A DNA stretch of 64,000 nt, taken from PFJX01 sp964393825 (GTDB taxonomy: Bacteria > Pseudomonadota > Gammaproteobacteria > Burkholderiales > Thiobacillaceae). Shown piece after piece: positions 19,252-27,983 of this stretch; position 1 is the stretch's first letter, and each line of letters starts with the position of its first letter. The notes under the pieces are model-generated. The model worked only from the letters and a program-made list of their open reading frames with translations. It made no database searches and was not told the DNA's origin. The translations under genes were made by a program, and so were the position numbers. The stretch spans positions 248,001 through 312,000 of the forward strand of contig CAYMUY010000001.1 of the NCBI GenBank assembly GCA_964393825.1, read 5' to 3'.

Positions 19252-20561
19252 ATCTGGACGCCTTACGCAAGGAAATCCTCGAACTGGTGGCACGCTATGC
19301 CGACCAGGCCCTGCAACCCGCGCCGTTCAACCCCGGCAGCACGCCGGTGCCGCCCTCCGGCAAGGTGATCGGCGCGCCGGAAATGCGCATGATGGTCGAT
19401 GCCGCGCTCGACGGCTGGCTGACCACCGGCCGCTTCAACGAAGCCTTCGAGCAGCGGCTGGCCGGCTTCCTGGGCGCGCAATTCGCGCTCACCACCAATT
19501 CGGGCTCCTCCGCCAACCTGCTGGCCTTCTCCGCGCTGACCTCGCCACGCCTGGGCGAGCGGGCGGTGAAACCGGGCGACGAGGTGATCAGTGTCGCCGC
19601 CGGCTTCCCCACCACGGTTAACCCCATCCTGCAGTTCGGCGCGGTGCCGGTGTTCGTCGATGTCGACATCCCCACCTACAACATCGATCCCGCCAAGCTC
19701 GAAGCCGCCATCGGCCCGAAAACCCGCGCCATCATGCTCGCCCACACCCTGGGCAATCCCTATAACCTGGCCGAGGTCACCCGCCTGGCGAAACAGCACG
19801 GCCTCTGGCTGATCGAGGATTGCTGCGACGCCCTTGGCTCCCGCTATGACGGCCAGCTGGTGGGCAGCTTCGGCGACATCGGCACGCTCAGCTTCTACCC
19901 CGCCCACCACATCACCATGGGCGAAGGTGGCGCGGTGTTCACCAACTCGGCGGAGCTCAAGCAGATCATCGAATCGTTCCGCGACTGGGGCCGCGACTGC
20001 TACTGCCCGCCGGGCAAGGACAACACCTGCTGCAAGCGCTTCGGCTGGAAGCTCGGCGACCTGCCGCAGGGCTACGACCACAAGTACACCTACTCGCACC
20101 TGGGCTACAACCTCAAGATCAGCGACATGCAGGCCGCCTGCGCGCTGGCCCAGATGGACCGGCTGGAAGGCTTCATCGCCACCCGCCGCCGCAATTTCGA
20201 TTACCTCAGGGAACACCTGAAAAGCTGCGAGGAATTCCTGATCCTGCCCGAGCCCACCGCCCACTCGGAACCGTCCTGGTTTGGTTTCCCCCTCACCCTG
20301 CGCGACGACGCGCCGCTGAGCCGGGTGGACCTGCTCACCTACCTCGACCAGAACAAGGTCGGCACCCGCCTGCTGTTCGCCGGCAACCTCACCCGCCAGC
20401 CCTACATGAAGGGCCAGAACTACCGTATCGCGGGCGAACTGACCCAAACCGACAAGGTGATGAACGACACCTTCTGGATCGGCCTGCAGCCGGCGCTGAC
20501 GGAAGAAATGCTGGCCTGGTCGGTGGACCGGATCGAGACCATCCTGGGACTCAAGTTCTGA
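19248..20561 (+). CDS. rfbH: CDP-4-keto-6-deoxyglucose 3-dehydratase (E1)
   Basis: A 437-aa PMP/[2Fe-2S] enzyme that removes the 3-OH. The PLP lysine is replaced by H220 in FYPAHHITMGEGG. Four cysteines fit the E1 cluster pattern exactly: C193-X57-C251-X1-C253-X7-C261, the same numbering as reported for the Yersinia enzyme. E1 needs an electron-donating reductase (E3, AscD/DdhD type), but none is encoded nearby. The TGA shares one base with the ATG of the transketolase gene (TGATG), tying that enzyme to the product, CDP-4-keto-3,6-dideoxyglucose. Confidence 0.95.
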   Translation: MNLDALRKEILELVARYADQALQPAPFNPGSTPVPPSGKVIGAPEMRMMVDAALDGWLTTGRFNEAFEQRLAGFLGAQFALTTNSGSSANLLAFSALTSPRLGERAVKPGDEVISVAAGFPTTVNPILQFGAVPVFVDVDIPTYNIDPAKLEAAIGPKTRAIMLAHTLGNPYNLAEVTRLAKQHGLWLIEDCCDALGSRYDGQLVGSFGDIGTLSFYPAHHITMGEGGAVFTNSAELKQIIESFRDWGRDCYCPPGKDNTCCKRFGWKLGDLPQGYDHKYTYSHLGYNLKISDMQAACALAQMDRLEGFIATRRRNFDYLREHLKSCEEFLILPEPTAHSEPSWFGFPLTLRDDAPLSRVDLLTYLDQNKVGTRLLFAGNLTRQPYMKGQNYRIAGELTQTDKVMNDTFWIGLQPALTEEMLAWSVDRIETILGLKF

Positions 20562-21379
20562 TGCCGGAGCAGGCCTACGACCCCCGCGTCCTGCGCAAGA
20601 CCGTGCTCGACATGGCCTATGCCGGCGCCACCGTGCATATCGGCTGCGCCTTCTCGCTCATCGAACTGCTCGCCGTGCTCTACCGCGACCATCTGCGCTA
20701 TCCGGGTAACGATCCGGAGTCACCGGAGCGCGATTACCTGGTGTTGAGCAAGGGGCACGGGGTCATGGCCCAGTACGCCTGCATGCACCAGAAAGGCTGG
20801 CTGAGCAGCGAGGATCTGGCCCGCTATTTCGCCGACGGCACGCATCTGAAAGGCCTGGCCGATTCCCGTCTGCCCGGCATCGAAGCGACCACCGGCTCGC
20901 TCGGCCATGGCTTTTCCGTCGCTGTCGGCCTCGCCCTCGGCGCCCGCCTGCGCGGCACCGATCAACGCGTGTTCGCCGTGGTCGGCGATGGCGAACTCAA
21001 TGAAGGCCCGATCTGGGAAGGCGCCCTTTTTGCCGCCCACCACCACCTGCGCAATCTGGTGCTGATCGTCGATGAAAACGGCTTCCAGGCCATGGGCCGC
21101 ACCCGGGATATCCTGCGACTGGACGATCTCCAGGGCAAACTGGCGAGCTTCGGCTTCGAGACCCTCCACGTCGACGGTCATTCCCAGGAGGCCATCGGCC
21201 AGGCGCTCGCCACCCTGCTGGCCAGCTCTTCCGGGGCGCCCAAGGCGCTGATTGCCCGCACGATCAAAGGCAAGGGCGTGTCGTTCATGGAGGACGACAA
21301 CCGCTGGCACTACACGCGACTGGATGAACAGACCTACCGACAAGCCCTTGCCGAAGTCGAAGGGAGCACCCCGCGATGA
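20561..21379 (+). CDS. Transketolase, N-terminal (TPP-binding) subunit
   Basis: A 272-aa protein corresponding to the N-terminal third of transketolase. It shows SKGHG, GSLGHG and the thiamine-diphosphate motif GDGELNEGPIWE (GDG at 142-144). Separate N and C genes are known for archaeal and many bacterial transketolases. Here the pair lies inside a CDP-deoxysugar operon with overlapping starts on both sides, so a housekeeping pentose-phosphate role is less likely than transfer of a two-carbon unit to the 4-keto sugar. That role is inferred from context only. Confidence 0.88.
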   Translation: MPEQAYDPRVLRKTVLDMAYAGATVHIGCAFSLIELLAVLYRDHLRYPGNDPESPERDYLVLSKGHGVMAQYACMHQKGWLSSEDLARYFADGTHLKGLADSRLPGIEATTGSLGHGFSVAVGLALGARLRGTDQRVFAVVGDGELNEGPIWEGALFAAHHHLRNLVLIVDENGFQAMGRTRDILRLDDLQGKLASFGFETLHVDGHSQEAIGQALATLLASSSGAPKALIARTIKGKGVSFMEDDNRWHYTRLDEQTYRQALAEVEGSTPR

Positions 21380-22296
21380 TGCGCGCCGCCTTTTCCGAGG
21401 CGCTGGTCCGCCTCGCCCGTGCCCACCCCGAGGTGCTGCTGCTCACCGGCGATCATGGCTATGCGCTGTTCGACGATTTCCGCCGCCACTGCCCCGGGCA
21501 ATACATCAATGCCGGCATCGCCGAGCAGAACATGGTGGGCATGGCGGCCGGGCTTGCCCGTGCCGGCTTTCGGCCCTTTGTCTACGGCTTGAGCGCCTTC
21601 GTGCCGGTGCGCGTGGTCGAACAGATCAAGCTGGACGTGGCCCACGACAACCTGCCGGTCATCTTCATCGGCGACGGCGCCGGCTTCGTCTACAGCCACC
21701 TCGGCACCAGCCACCAGTCGACCGAGGACATCGCCTGCACCCGCGCCATCCCCAACCTGGCCATCTACTCGCCCGGCGACCGCTTCGAGACCACGCTGTG
21801 CATGGATCTCGCCTACCAGGCCGCCGCGCCCGTTTATCTGCGCATGGGCAAATCGGATCGCGGTGATGTGCATGCCACCCTGCCCGTGGCCAGGACCGGC
21901 GCCTTGCTGGCGGTGAAAGCCGGCGCACCCGGCGACCTCAGCTTCATCGCCACCGGCTCGCTGCTGCGTACGGCGCTGGATCTCGCCCAGGCGCACTATC
22001 CCCAGACGTCTGTCTGGAGCGCGCCCACGATCAAACCGATCGATAGCCAACAGGTCGCCGCCATCTGCGCGGCCAGCCGTGTCGTCGTCGTGTTCGAGGA
22101 ACACTCGATTTACGCCGGACTCGGTTCCCTCATCAGCGAAATCGCCTCGGAACGCGCCCCCACCCGTGTCCTGCGCATCGGTGTGCGCGACCGCTTCTCG
22201 CAACATTGCGGCACTTACGCATACCTCCTGCGGGAGCACGGCCTGGACATGGCCACCATCGCGGCCAGCCTGCATGCCACCCTGGCCGGACTTTGA
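21376..22296 (+). CDS. Transketolase, C-terminal (Pyr and C-domain) subunit
   Basis: A 306-aa partner of the preceding gene. GIAEQNMVGMAAGLA contains the glutamate (E50) that activates the thiamine ring, and the GHLGTSHQS-like stretch SHLGTSHQSTEDIA is typical. The two subunits would form one active site at their interface. Its start overlaps the N-subunit stop, and its end overlaps the predicted start of the SDR gene by 23 bp. A DXS-like or E1-alpha/beta role is less likely because the TPP-side motif is transketolase-type. Confidence 0.88.
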   Translation: MMRAAFSEALVRLARAHPEVLLLTGDHGYALFDDFRRHCPGQYINAGIAEQNMVGMAAGLARAGFRPFVYGLSAFVPVRVVEQIKLDVAHDNLPVIFIGDGAGFVYSHLGTSHQSTEDIACTRAIPNLAIYSPGDRFETTLCMDLAYQAAAPVYLRMGKSDRGDVHATLPVARTGALLAVKAGAPGDLSFIATGSLLRTALDLAQAHYPQTSVWSAPTIKPIDSQQVAAICAASRVVVVFEEHSIYAGLGSLISEIASERAPTRVLRIGVRDRFSQHCGTYAYLLREHGLDMATIAASLHATLAGL

Positions 22297-23278
22297 ACTG
22301 CCGCCGCTGGGCGGCCAGCGGATTTTCCTGACCGGCGGCACCGGCTTCGTCGGCAAGTCCCTGCTCGATTATTTCGACCTGGTCGCGCAGCGGCATGGCG
22401 CCGACTTCGAGGTCTGTGTCCTGAGCCGCGATCCGCGGCGTTTTCTTGATCGCAACCCGCAATACACCGGCCTTGCCTGGCTGAAGTTCGTCGAAGGCGA
22501 CCTGCTGCGATTGCCGACCGGTCTCGGCGCCTTCACGGGAATGATTCATGCCGCCGCCGATACCCATGGGGTCGCCAGCGGCGCGCAGTGGATCGATCAG
22601 ATCGTCTCGGGCACCCGTGCCGCGCTCGACTTCGCCCTTGCCCACGGCAGCCCGCGTTTTCTTTCGATGAGTTCCGGCGCCGTCTATGGCCCGCAGCCGG
22701 CGCATCTGTCCCACCTGGCCGAGGATTACGGCGGCGCCCCGCCCACCACCGCTCCCGGCAGCGTCTACGGCCAGGCCAAGCGCCTGGCCGAGCAACTCTG
22801 CACGGTATATTGCCAGGAACAGGGCCTGCAGACCGTGACTGCCCGCTGTTTCTCGCTGGTCAGCGAGCACGTGCCGCTGGCGGGCCCCTATGCGATCGGC
22901 AACTTCATCGGTGACGCCCTGGCCGGCGGCCCCTTGCGCATCAAGGGTGACGGCAACACGGTACGGTCCTATCTCTATGGCCTCGACATGGCGCACTGGG
23001 TGTTGACCCTGCTGCGGCAGGGCGCCGCGGGACAGGCTTACAACGTCGGTTCAGACATCGCCATCAGCATCCGGCAACTGGCGGAACTGGTGGCCGCCAC
23101 CCTGGCGCCGGAGGCGCGCATCGAATGCGCGTCGGTCGCGCTGGTGGAGGCGGGACAGCGCTCGGTCTACGTGCCGGACATCACACGCTGCCGGCAACTC
23201 GGACTGGAGGTCACCACCCCGCTGCAACGGGCGATCCAGCGCAGCGCGGACTGGATCAGGTCGCACCCCGCGTGCTGA
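22274..23278 (+). CDS. NAD-dependent epimerase/reductase (SDR) ending the CDP-sugar operon
   Basis: A 334-aa extended SDR. FLTGGTGFVGKSL binds NAD(P), SMSSGAVYGP carries the catalytic serine, and YGQAK is the Y-X3-K pair. ATG 22274 was chosen because it is the closest start before the fold begins; it overlaps the transketolase stop by 23 bp. By analogy with yersiniose synthesis it could reduce the ketone of the newly added two-carbon branch. Alternatively it reduces C4 directly, as abequose or paratose synthases do. The substrate is unproven. It ends immediately against the convergent GT10 gene, with no spacer. Confidence 0.8.
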   Translation: MPPWPDFELPPLGGQRIFLTGGTGFVGKSLLDYFDLVAQRHGADFEVCVLSRDPRRFLDRNPQYTGLAWLKFVEGDLLRLPTGLGAFTGMIHAAADTHGVASGAQWIDQIVSGTRAALDFALAHGSPRFLSMSSGAVYGPQPAHLSHLAEDYGGAPPTTAPGSVYGQAKRLAEQLCTVYCQEQGLQTVTARCFSLVSEHVPLAGPYAIGNFIGDALAGGPLRIKGDGNTVRSYLYGLDMAHWVLTLLRQGAAGQAYNVGSDIAISIRQLAELVAATLAPEARIECASVALVEAGQRSVYVPDITRCRQLGLEVTTPLQRAIQRSADWIRSHPAC

Positions 23279-24292
23279 TCAGCCAGAGAGGTCGGCCGCC
23301 AGGCGCCCGCTGACGATGCCGGCGAAATGCTCCGCGCTGAACCGCCGCGCCGCTTCACTCTCCAGGAACGCCAGGATGGCCGCCTGGTATTCGCCGTAGC
23401 GCCGTTCGTCGATGGACTCCAGATAGGCCTGTAGCGCGGGCATGTCCGCGAACTGGCGGCGGTCGATGAAACAGTCCGCCGGAATCAGCTCGCTGACGTT
23501 GTCGGCTCCCCAGTAGATCGGCACGCATCCCGCCAGCAGGCTGTCGATGATCTTTTCCGTGACGTAGTTGGTGAGGTCGCGCACGTTCTCGTAGCAGTAG
23601 GCGAATTTGCAGCGCCGCATCACCTCGCTTTTCAGACGCACTTCGCCGCGATAGCTGGGAAATGGCCGGTAGCCATAGAGCTGGCTGCGCAGGCGGTCGA
23701 TGCGGCGGCGCAGTTTGCTCAAGGCGCCGAGGCCGCGCGCCGGCTTGTTCCAGCCCAGGCCGTAGAGGGCGAAACGCTCGGGCGCGTGCTGCTCGTACCA
23801 GCGGATGACGCGCAGCCGCTCCTGGTAGAGATCGGTGTCCAGCGCGTAGGGAAACCCCTTGTTGGCGTTGATCAGGCAGGCGAACAGGTCGCGCTCGGCG
23901 AAGGGCGGGAACGGCTCCCAGGCGATCTGGTTGGGGACCAGGATGGGGGTGACGTTGTCCAGGTCGAAGAACTTCGGGTTCCAGGTGAAGGCATGGCGGA
24001 AGCGGCGGAAGTAGTCGCGGTCGTCATTGAAGCGGTTGATGTAGGGGTTCTCCAGCGCGACCAGGTAACGCGGCACATCGGCGTCCGGCAACGGCCGCCC
24101 CTCGACATGCAGTTCGAACGCCACTTCGCGGCCGGCATTGATGTCCGGCGTGTTGATCTCGATGCCGCGCGCGAGCAGGGCCTGGCGCAGCACGATGGGG
24201 GTGTAGGTCGGGTTGAAACGATGCACCGAGTCCTCGCTGGAGAACATGGAGTTGTTGCTGTGCCCGTCCTGGAAAATGCTGCCGAGGATCAT
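23279..24292 (-). CDS. GT10 family fucosyltransferase-like enzyme (second copy)
   Basis: A 337-aa enzyme with the GT10 C-terminal block FAYCYENVRDLTNYVTEKII followed by GCVPIYWGADNV. It differs clearly from the GT10 gene at 13.3 kb (for example LTNYVTEK versus LPGYVTEK), so it is a paralogue or separate acquisition, not a duplicate. It is the last gene of the long minus-strand heptose operon; its ATG overlaps the upstream stop. Its likely donor is a GDP-6-deoxyhexose such as L-fucose or L-colitose. Confidence 0.82.
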   Translation of the reverse strand: MILGSIFQDGHSNNSMFSSEDSVHRFNPTYTPIVLRQALLARGIEINTPDINAGREVAFELHVEGRPLPDADVPRYLVALENPYINRFNDDRDYFRRFRHAFTWNPKFFDLDNVTPILVPNQIAWEPFPPFAERDLFACLINANKGFPYALDTDLYQERLRVIRWYEQHAPERFALYGLGWNKPARGLGALSKLRRRIDRLRSQLYGYRPFPSYRGEVRLKSEVMRRCKFAYCYENVRDLTNYVTEKIIDSLLAGCVPIYWGADNVSELIPADCFIDRRQFADMPALQAYLESIDERRYGEYQAAILAFLESEAARRFSAEHFAGIVSGRLAADLSG

Positions 24293-25209
24293 TCTGGCTT
24301 CCTGGTGAGGTGTTTGAGCAGCGTCTTGCGCAGCAGGGCGCCCAGCTCGCTCAGGCGCAGGCGGCGGCGGACCTGCTGCCAGCGCAGGAATCGCCGCATC
24401 CGCGCCACGCGCGCAGGACTGCCATGACCGCCGCCGACGAGCTTCTTGTAGAGAAAATAGCGGTAGTCGCTCAACCCGGCCGCACTGGCGCAGGCCGGAC
24501 AGTGTTTGATGAAGCCGAGGAAACGCAGGCGATCCCGGCGCGATTCCTGCAAGCCGTCATTGCCGCCGTGGATGTGATAGTCCATCAGGGGGGTGTTGCA
24601 CCAGACCATGCGGCCGTGCGTGGCCAGTCGCAGCAGCCAGGTGACGTCGGCGTATTTGCCGCCTGCTTCCGGGATGCGCTCGCCCGCCGCCGCGGTGGTG
24701 CGATAGACATAGCCGGGAAACGGCGCGATGCCGGTTTGATGGCGACCGAAATAGCGGCGGAACAGGTCGCGGGCCGATGCGATGACCTGGTATTGGCCGA
24801 AGGCTCGGAAGCTTGGCTTCCGCGCGCCGCTTTCCAGATTCACCACCCAGGCGTTGGCGCCGAAGGCGACGGCGTCGGGGTAACGCCCGCTGGCCCGGCG
24901 CATCTCGGTGACGAAATCCGGTCCCATCAGGTCGTCGTCATGGAACAAACAGAAGTAGTCCGCCGAGGCCTCCGCGATGCAGGCATTGAAGTGGGCCAAT
25001 GCCGGCAGGCAACCACGCTGAACGAGGCGAGTGCCGGGAAACTCGCGCGCCACCATCTCGGCCACACGCGTGTCGCTGGAGTTGTCGGAAACGATCAGGC
25101 GAAAGCCCTCGCTGCCCTGCGCCAGGATGGATTCGATGGCCGCTTTCGCCGACTCGGGCCGGTTGTGGCAGAGCAGGAAAATGTCCAGCCAGGGTGCCGC
25201 CGCGTTCAT
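24289..25209 (-). CDS. GT2 family glycosyltransferase
   Basis: A 306-aa GT-A fold enzyme. LDIFLLCHNRPESAKAAIES, IVSDNSSD and the metal-binding CLFHDDDL (DXD) follow the GT2 order. ATG 25209 overlaps the preceding stop (ATGA), and the longer upstream form adds only basic low-quality sequence. No membrane helices are seen, so it works at the cytoplasmic face on O-unit or core intermediates. Donor and acceptor are unknown. Confidence 0.85.
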   Translation of the reverse strand: MNAAAPWLDIFLLCHNRPESAKAAIESILAQGSEGFRLIVSDNSSDTRVAEMVAREFPGTRLVQRGCLPALAHFNACIAEASADYFCLFHDDDLMGPDFVTEMRRASGRYPDAVAFGANAWVVNLESGARKPSFRAFGQYQVIASARDLFRRYFGRHQTGIAPFPGYVYRTTAAAGERIPEAGGKYADVTWLLRLATHGRMVWCNTPLMDYHIHGGNDGLQESRRDRLRFLGFIKHCPACASAAGLSDYRYFLYKKLVGGGHGSPARVARMRRFLRWQQVRRRLRLSELGALLRKTLLKHLTRKPE

Positions 25210-26105
25210 CGGTAGCGCGCCAGATGGGACTTGAGCGCGCGCACCAGGCGCGAAGGCCAGGATTTGCGGCGGGCCTGCTCGCCGTGATCGAGCTGATATT
25301 GCCAGTTCGACTGGCACAACACGCCCAGATATTCACCCTTCAGTTTCTCGACCTCCTCACCTAGTCGGCGTTGCGCATGCCATTGCCAGTTGTAGTGGTA
25401 GACGCGGAACAAGGGTTCGATGGGCAGCAGCGGAATGCTGTGGAAATGCAGCAGGGCCTCGCCATACCAGCGCAGTTCGCTGGGCCGTTCGCGGATGGCA
25501 TCCCAGAGGGTCATGCCCTGGGGCTGGAGATAGCGTTCATCGAGATCGCGCCAGACCCGCGCCGCCCAGATCACCGGGGTGGGGCCGAAATCGTAATCCG
25601 GGCCTTCCCGCCCGAAGGCGGCCTTGAGCAGGGCGCAATCGCGATGGTGGTCCTCCGCCACGCGGGCGATGCCCTTGTTGCGGGCGAGTTGCAGCAACTC
25701 CTTGGCCTGGTGCATGACAGTGTAGGGGGTGCCATCCGGGGCAAGAAAATCGGCGAGGGTGAAGTCGCGGATGAACTCGCTTTCCGAATCCAGGCACAGG
25801 TAGCTGTCGCAGCCGGCATAACGCCAGAACTCGCTCTTCACCACCTGTTGCGACTGGCGTCCGTCCCAGGACTGGTAATCGTCGAGACGGGCGCGCGGGT
25901 TGGCGCGGACGATATCCTCGTCGCTGACCCAGACCAGGCCCTCCGGATGGCCGAGCGTGGATTCGAACAGGGCACGATCCGCGGCGGGCACGCTGATGTG
26001 AAGCGGAATCCGGTCACGGTTGAAGCGCGCGACACTGTGCCAGAGGCGCTCGACGCGCCTGAGGTCGCCCGCGTAGGACTTGCAGAACAGCAGGAAGGAG
26101 GTCAT
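25206..26105 (-). CDS. Uncharacterised protein, possible glycosyltransferase (DUF6492-like)
   Basis: A 299-aa protein beginning MTSFLLFCKSYAGDLRR; ATG 26105 was taken because the longer form adds 17 proline-rich residues unlike the fold. YLCLDSESEF looks like the acidic D-X-D/E region of a GT-A glycosyltransferase, and a W/Y-rich C-terminal part follows. It resembles DUF6492 proteins found in polysaccharide loci; this match is from memory and tentative. It sits in the heptose/glycosyltransferase operon, overlapping the GT2 gene downstream. The reaction is unknown. Confidence 0.6.
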   Translation of the reverse strand: MTSFLLFCKSYAGDLRRVERLWHSVARFNRDRIPLHISVPAADRALFESTLGHPEGLVWVSDEDIVRANPRARLDDYQSWDGRQSQQVVKSEFWRYAGCDSYLCLDSESEFIRDFTLADFLAPDGTPYTVMHQAKELLQLARNKGIARVAEDHHRDCALLKAAFGREGPDYDFGPTPVIWAARVWRDLDERYLQPQGMTLWDAIRERPSELRWYGEALLHFHSIPLLPIEPLFRVYHYNWQWHAQRRLGEEVEKLKGEYLGVLCQSNWQYQLDHGEQARRKSWPSRLVRALKSHLARYR

Positions 26106-26152
26106 GGGTCGCGTGTGCGGATCAGGTTCGGGCAGGTGCCCTGGAGGGCGGT

Positions 26153-26917
26153 TCAACGGCCATCGCGTCCCTGTTCCCGCAGATAGATCAGTTTCGCGTA
26201 GCGGTAGTACACCGCCTCGGCGCTGGAGACGGCCAGCATGAAGCCCTCGCGGCCATCGAGGAAGCCGGCGCGCAGCAGATAGGTGCGCAGGAACGCCCAG
26301 AGGCCGTGCCCCACCGCCTTGCCCAGGCTGCCGCGTTTTCCCCGCGCCAGCGCCTGCTCGGCACCGGCGCTGGAATAGTGGTTCACCTTGGCAAGCAGTT
26401 CATCCAGGGTGCGGAAGCTTTCATGCAGCAGCGGCGCTTTCAGACGCCCCGTCTCGCCCTGGAAAACCAGGCGCTCATGCACCAGGTCGTCGCTGAAGCG
26501 GGCGCTGCCGCGACGGAACAGGCGCGGCACATAGTCCGGCCACCAGCCGGAATGGCGCATCGAGCGGCCGCAGAAACTGGACAAGCGTGGCAGTTCGTAC
26601 ATGTCGAATGCGGGCGCGGCGATCGCGGCCTCGATTTCGGCCGCCAGTTCCGGCGTGACCCGCTCGTCGGCATCGAGCGACAGCACCCAGTCGCCTGTGG
26701 CGAGATCGAGCACGCGGTTCTTCTGTGGACCGAAGCCGGGCCAGTCGGGGCTGACCCGCACCTGGTCGGTATAACGCCGCGCCACCTCGACCGTGCCATC
26801 CGTGCTGCCGGAATCGAGGACGACGATCTCGTCGGCGAACGCGACCGCTTCGAGGGTCGCCGCCAGGCGCGACGCCTCGTTCTTGGTGATGAGGATGACG
26901 GAGAGGCGGGGTTTCAT
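26153..26917 (-). CDS. WaaE-like GT2 glycosyltransferase of LPS core
   Basis: A 254-aa enzyme with LSVILITKNEASRL, VLDSGSTDGT and SLDADERV (DXD), then the WaaE/KdtX-type HSGWWPDYVPRLFRRG. This family adds beta-1,4-glucose to heptose I of the inner core. The neighbours waaF, hldD and hldE fit that step. It begins 7 bp after waaF, inside the same operon. The exact sugar is inferred from the family. Confidence 0.85.
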   Translation of the reverse strand: MKPRLSVILITKNEASRLAATLEAVAFADEIVVLDSGSTDGTVEVARRYTDQVRVSPDWPGFGPQKNRVLDLATGDWVLSLDADERVTPELAAEIEAAIAAPAFDMYELPRLSSFCGRSMRHSGWWPDYVPRLFRRGSARFSDDLVHERLVFQGETGRLKAPLLHESFRTLDELLAKVNHYSSAGAEQALARGKRGSLGKAVGHGLWAFLRTYLLRAGFLDGREGFMLAVSSAEAVYYRYAKLIYLREQGRDGR

Positions 26918-26924
26918 GGCCTGT

Positions 26925-27983
26925 TTACCTTCCGGTCGTCGCCATGATGCCCGTCGCCACGGTACCGTTTCCCGGCAGCCCCTCCAGCACCCTTTCCGGC
27001 CCCAACTTGTTCAGGCAATCCAGGTGTCCGAGCGGACACTCCCGCTTGAAACAGGGGCTGCACTCCAGGCCGAGGCGGACCACCTGCGCCTTGTCGGAAT
27101 AAGGCGGCGTATAGCCGGGGTCGGTGGAGCCGTAGAGGGCCACCAACGACACGTCGACGGCGGCGGCGATGTGCATGAGGCCGGAGTCGTTGCTGACCAC
27201 GGCGGCGGCGCAGGCGAGAAGATCGACGGTCTCCTCCAGGCTGGTCTGGCCGGCGAGGTTGGCGCAGGCCTCGCCCGCCAGCGTATTGATCGTCCCGGTC
27301 ACCGGTTTGTCCTTGGCCGAGCCGAACAGCCAGACTTGCCAGCCTTGTTGCAGTTTGGCGCGTGCCACCGCCGCGTAGTGCGCCTCCGGCCAGCGTTTGG
27401 CGGGGCCGAATTCGGCGCCGGGGCAGAGGGCGAGGACGGGACGGTCACGTATCAGGCCCAGTCGCGCCAGGCTGGCCGCCTGGGCGACCGGGTCGATGCT
27501 GAGCCGGGGCTGCGGTGGAGGCGGCGGTGTCCCGGCCGGGGCCGCCAGGGCGCTGTAGCGTTCCACCAGCCTCGGCATCGCCATTGTGTCCAGGCGCCGC
27601 TTGTCGTTGAGCAGGCCATGGCGGAATTCACCGAGGTAGCCGCTGCGCAACGGGATGCCGGCAAAAAAGGGCACCAGGGCGGATTTCCAGGAATTGGGCA
27701 GGACGATGGCCTGGTCATAACCTTCACGCGCCAGTTCACGGCCGAGGCGCCAGCGTTCCTGCAAGCCGAAACGGCCGTGTGCGAACGGCGCGACCAGCGC
27801 CCGCCGCACTTCCGGCATGCGCGCCAGGATGCCGTGCGACCAGGCCGGCGCCAGCACGTCGAGCGCCAGGGCGGAATGTCGCGCGGCCAGGGCCTTGAAC
27901 AGGCTCTGTGCCATCAGCATATCGCCGACCCAGGAGGGGCCGACGACCAGACAGCGAAAAGCGTTGTCCTGACCTGCCAGCAT
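26925..27983 (-). CDS. waaF: ADP-heptose:LPS heptosyltransferase II
   Basis: A 352-aa GT9 enzyme transferring the second heptose to the inner core. CLVVGPSWVGDMLMAQSLF is the WaaF N-terminus; LCPGAEFGPAKRWP and SNDSGLMHIAAAVDVSLVALYGSTDP form the ADP-heptose site. ATG 27983 overlaps the hldD stop (ATGA); the same frame is open much further upstream only as a shadow of hldD. The length matches E. coli WaaF (348). Confidence 0.93.
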   Translation of the reverse strand: MLAGQDNAFRCLVVGPSWVGDMLMAQSLFKALAARHSALALDVLAPAWSHGILARMPEVRRALVAPFAHGRFGLQERWRLGRELAREGYDQAIVLPNSWKSALVPFFAGIPLRSGYLGEFRHGLLNDKRRLDTMAMPRLVERYSALAAPAGTPPPPPQPRLSIDPVAQAASLARLGLIRDRPVLALCPGAEFGPAKRWPEAHYAAVARAKLQQGWQVWLFGSAKDKPVTGTINTLAGEACANLAGQTSLEETVDLLACAAAVVSNDSGLMHIAAAVDVSLVALYGSTDPGYTPPYSDKAQVVRLGLECSPCFKRECPLGHLDCLNKLGPERVLEGLPGNGTVATGIMATTGR

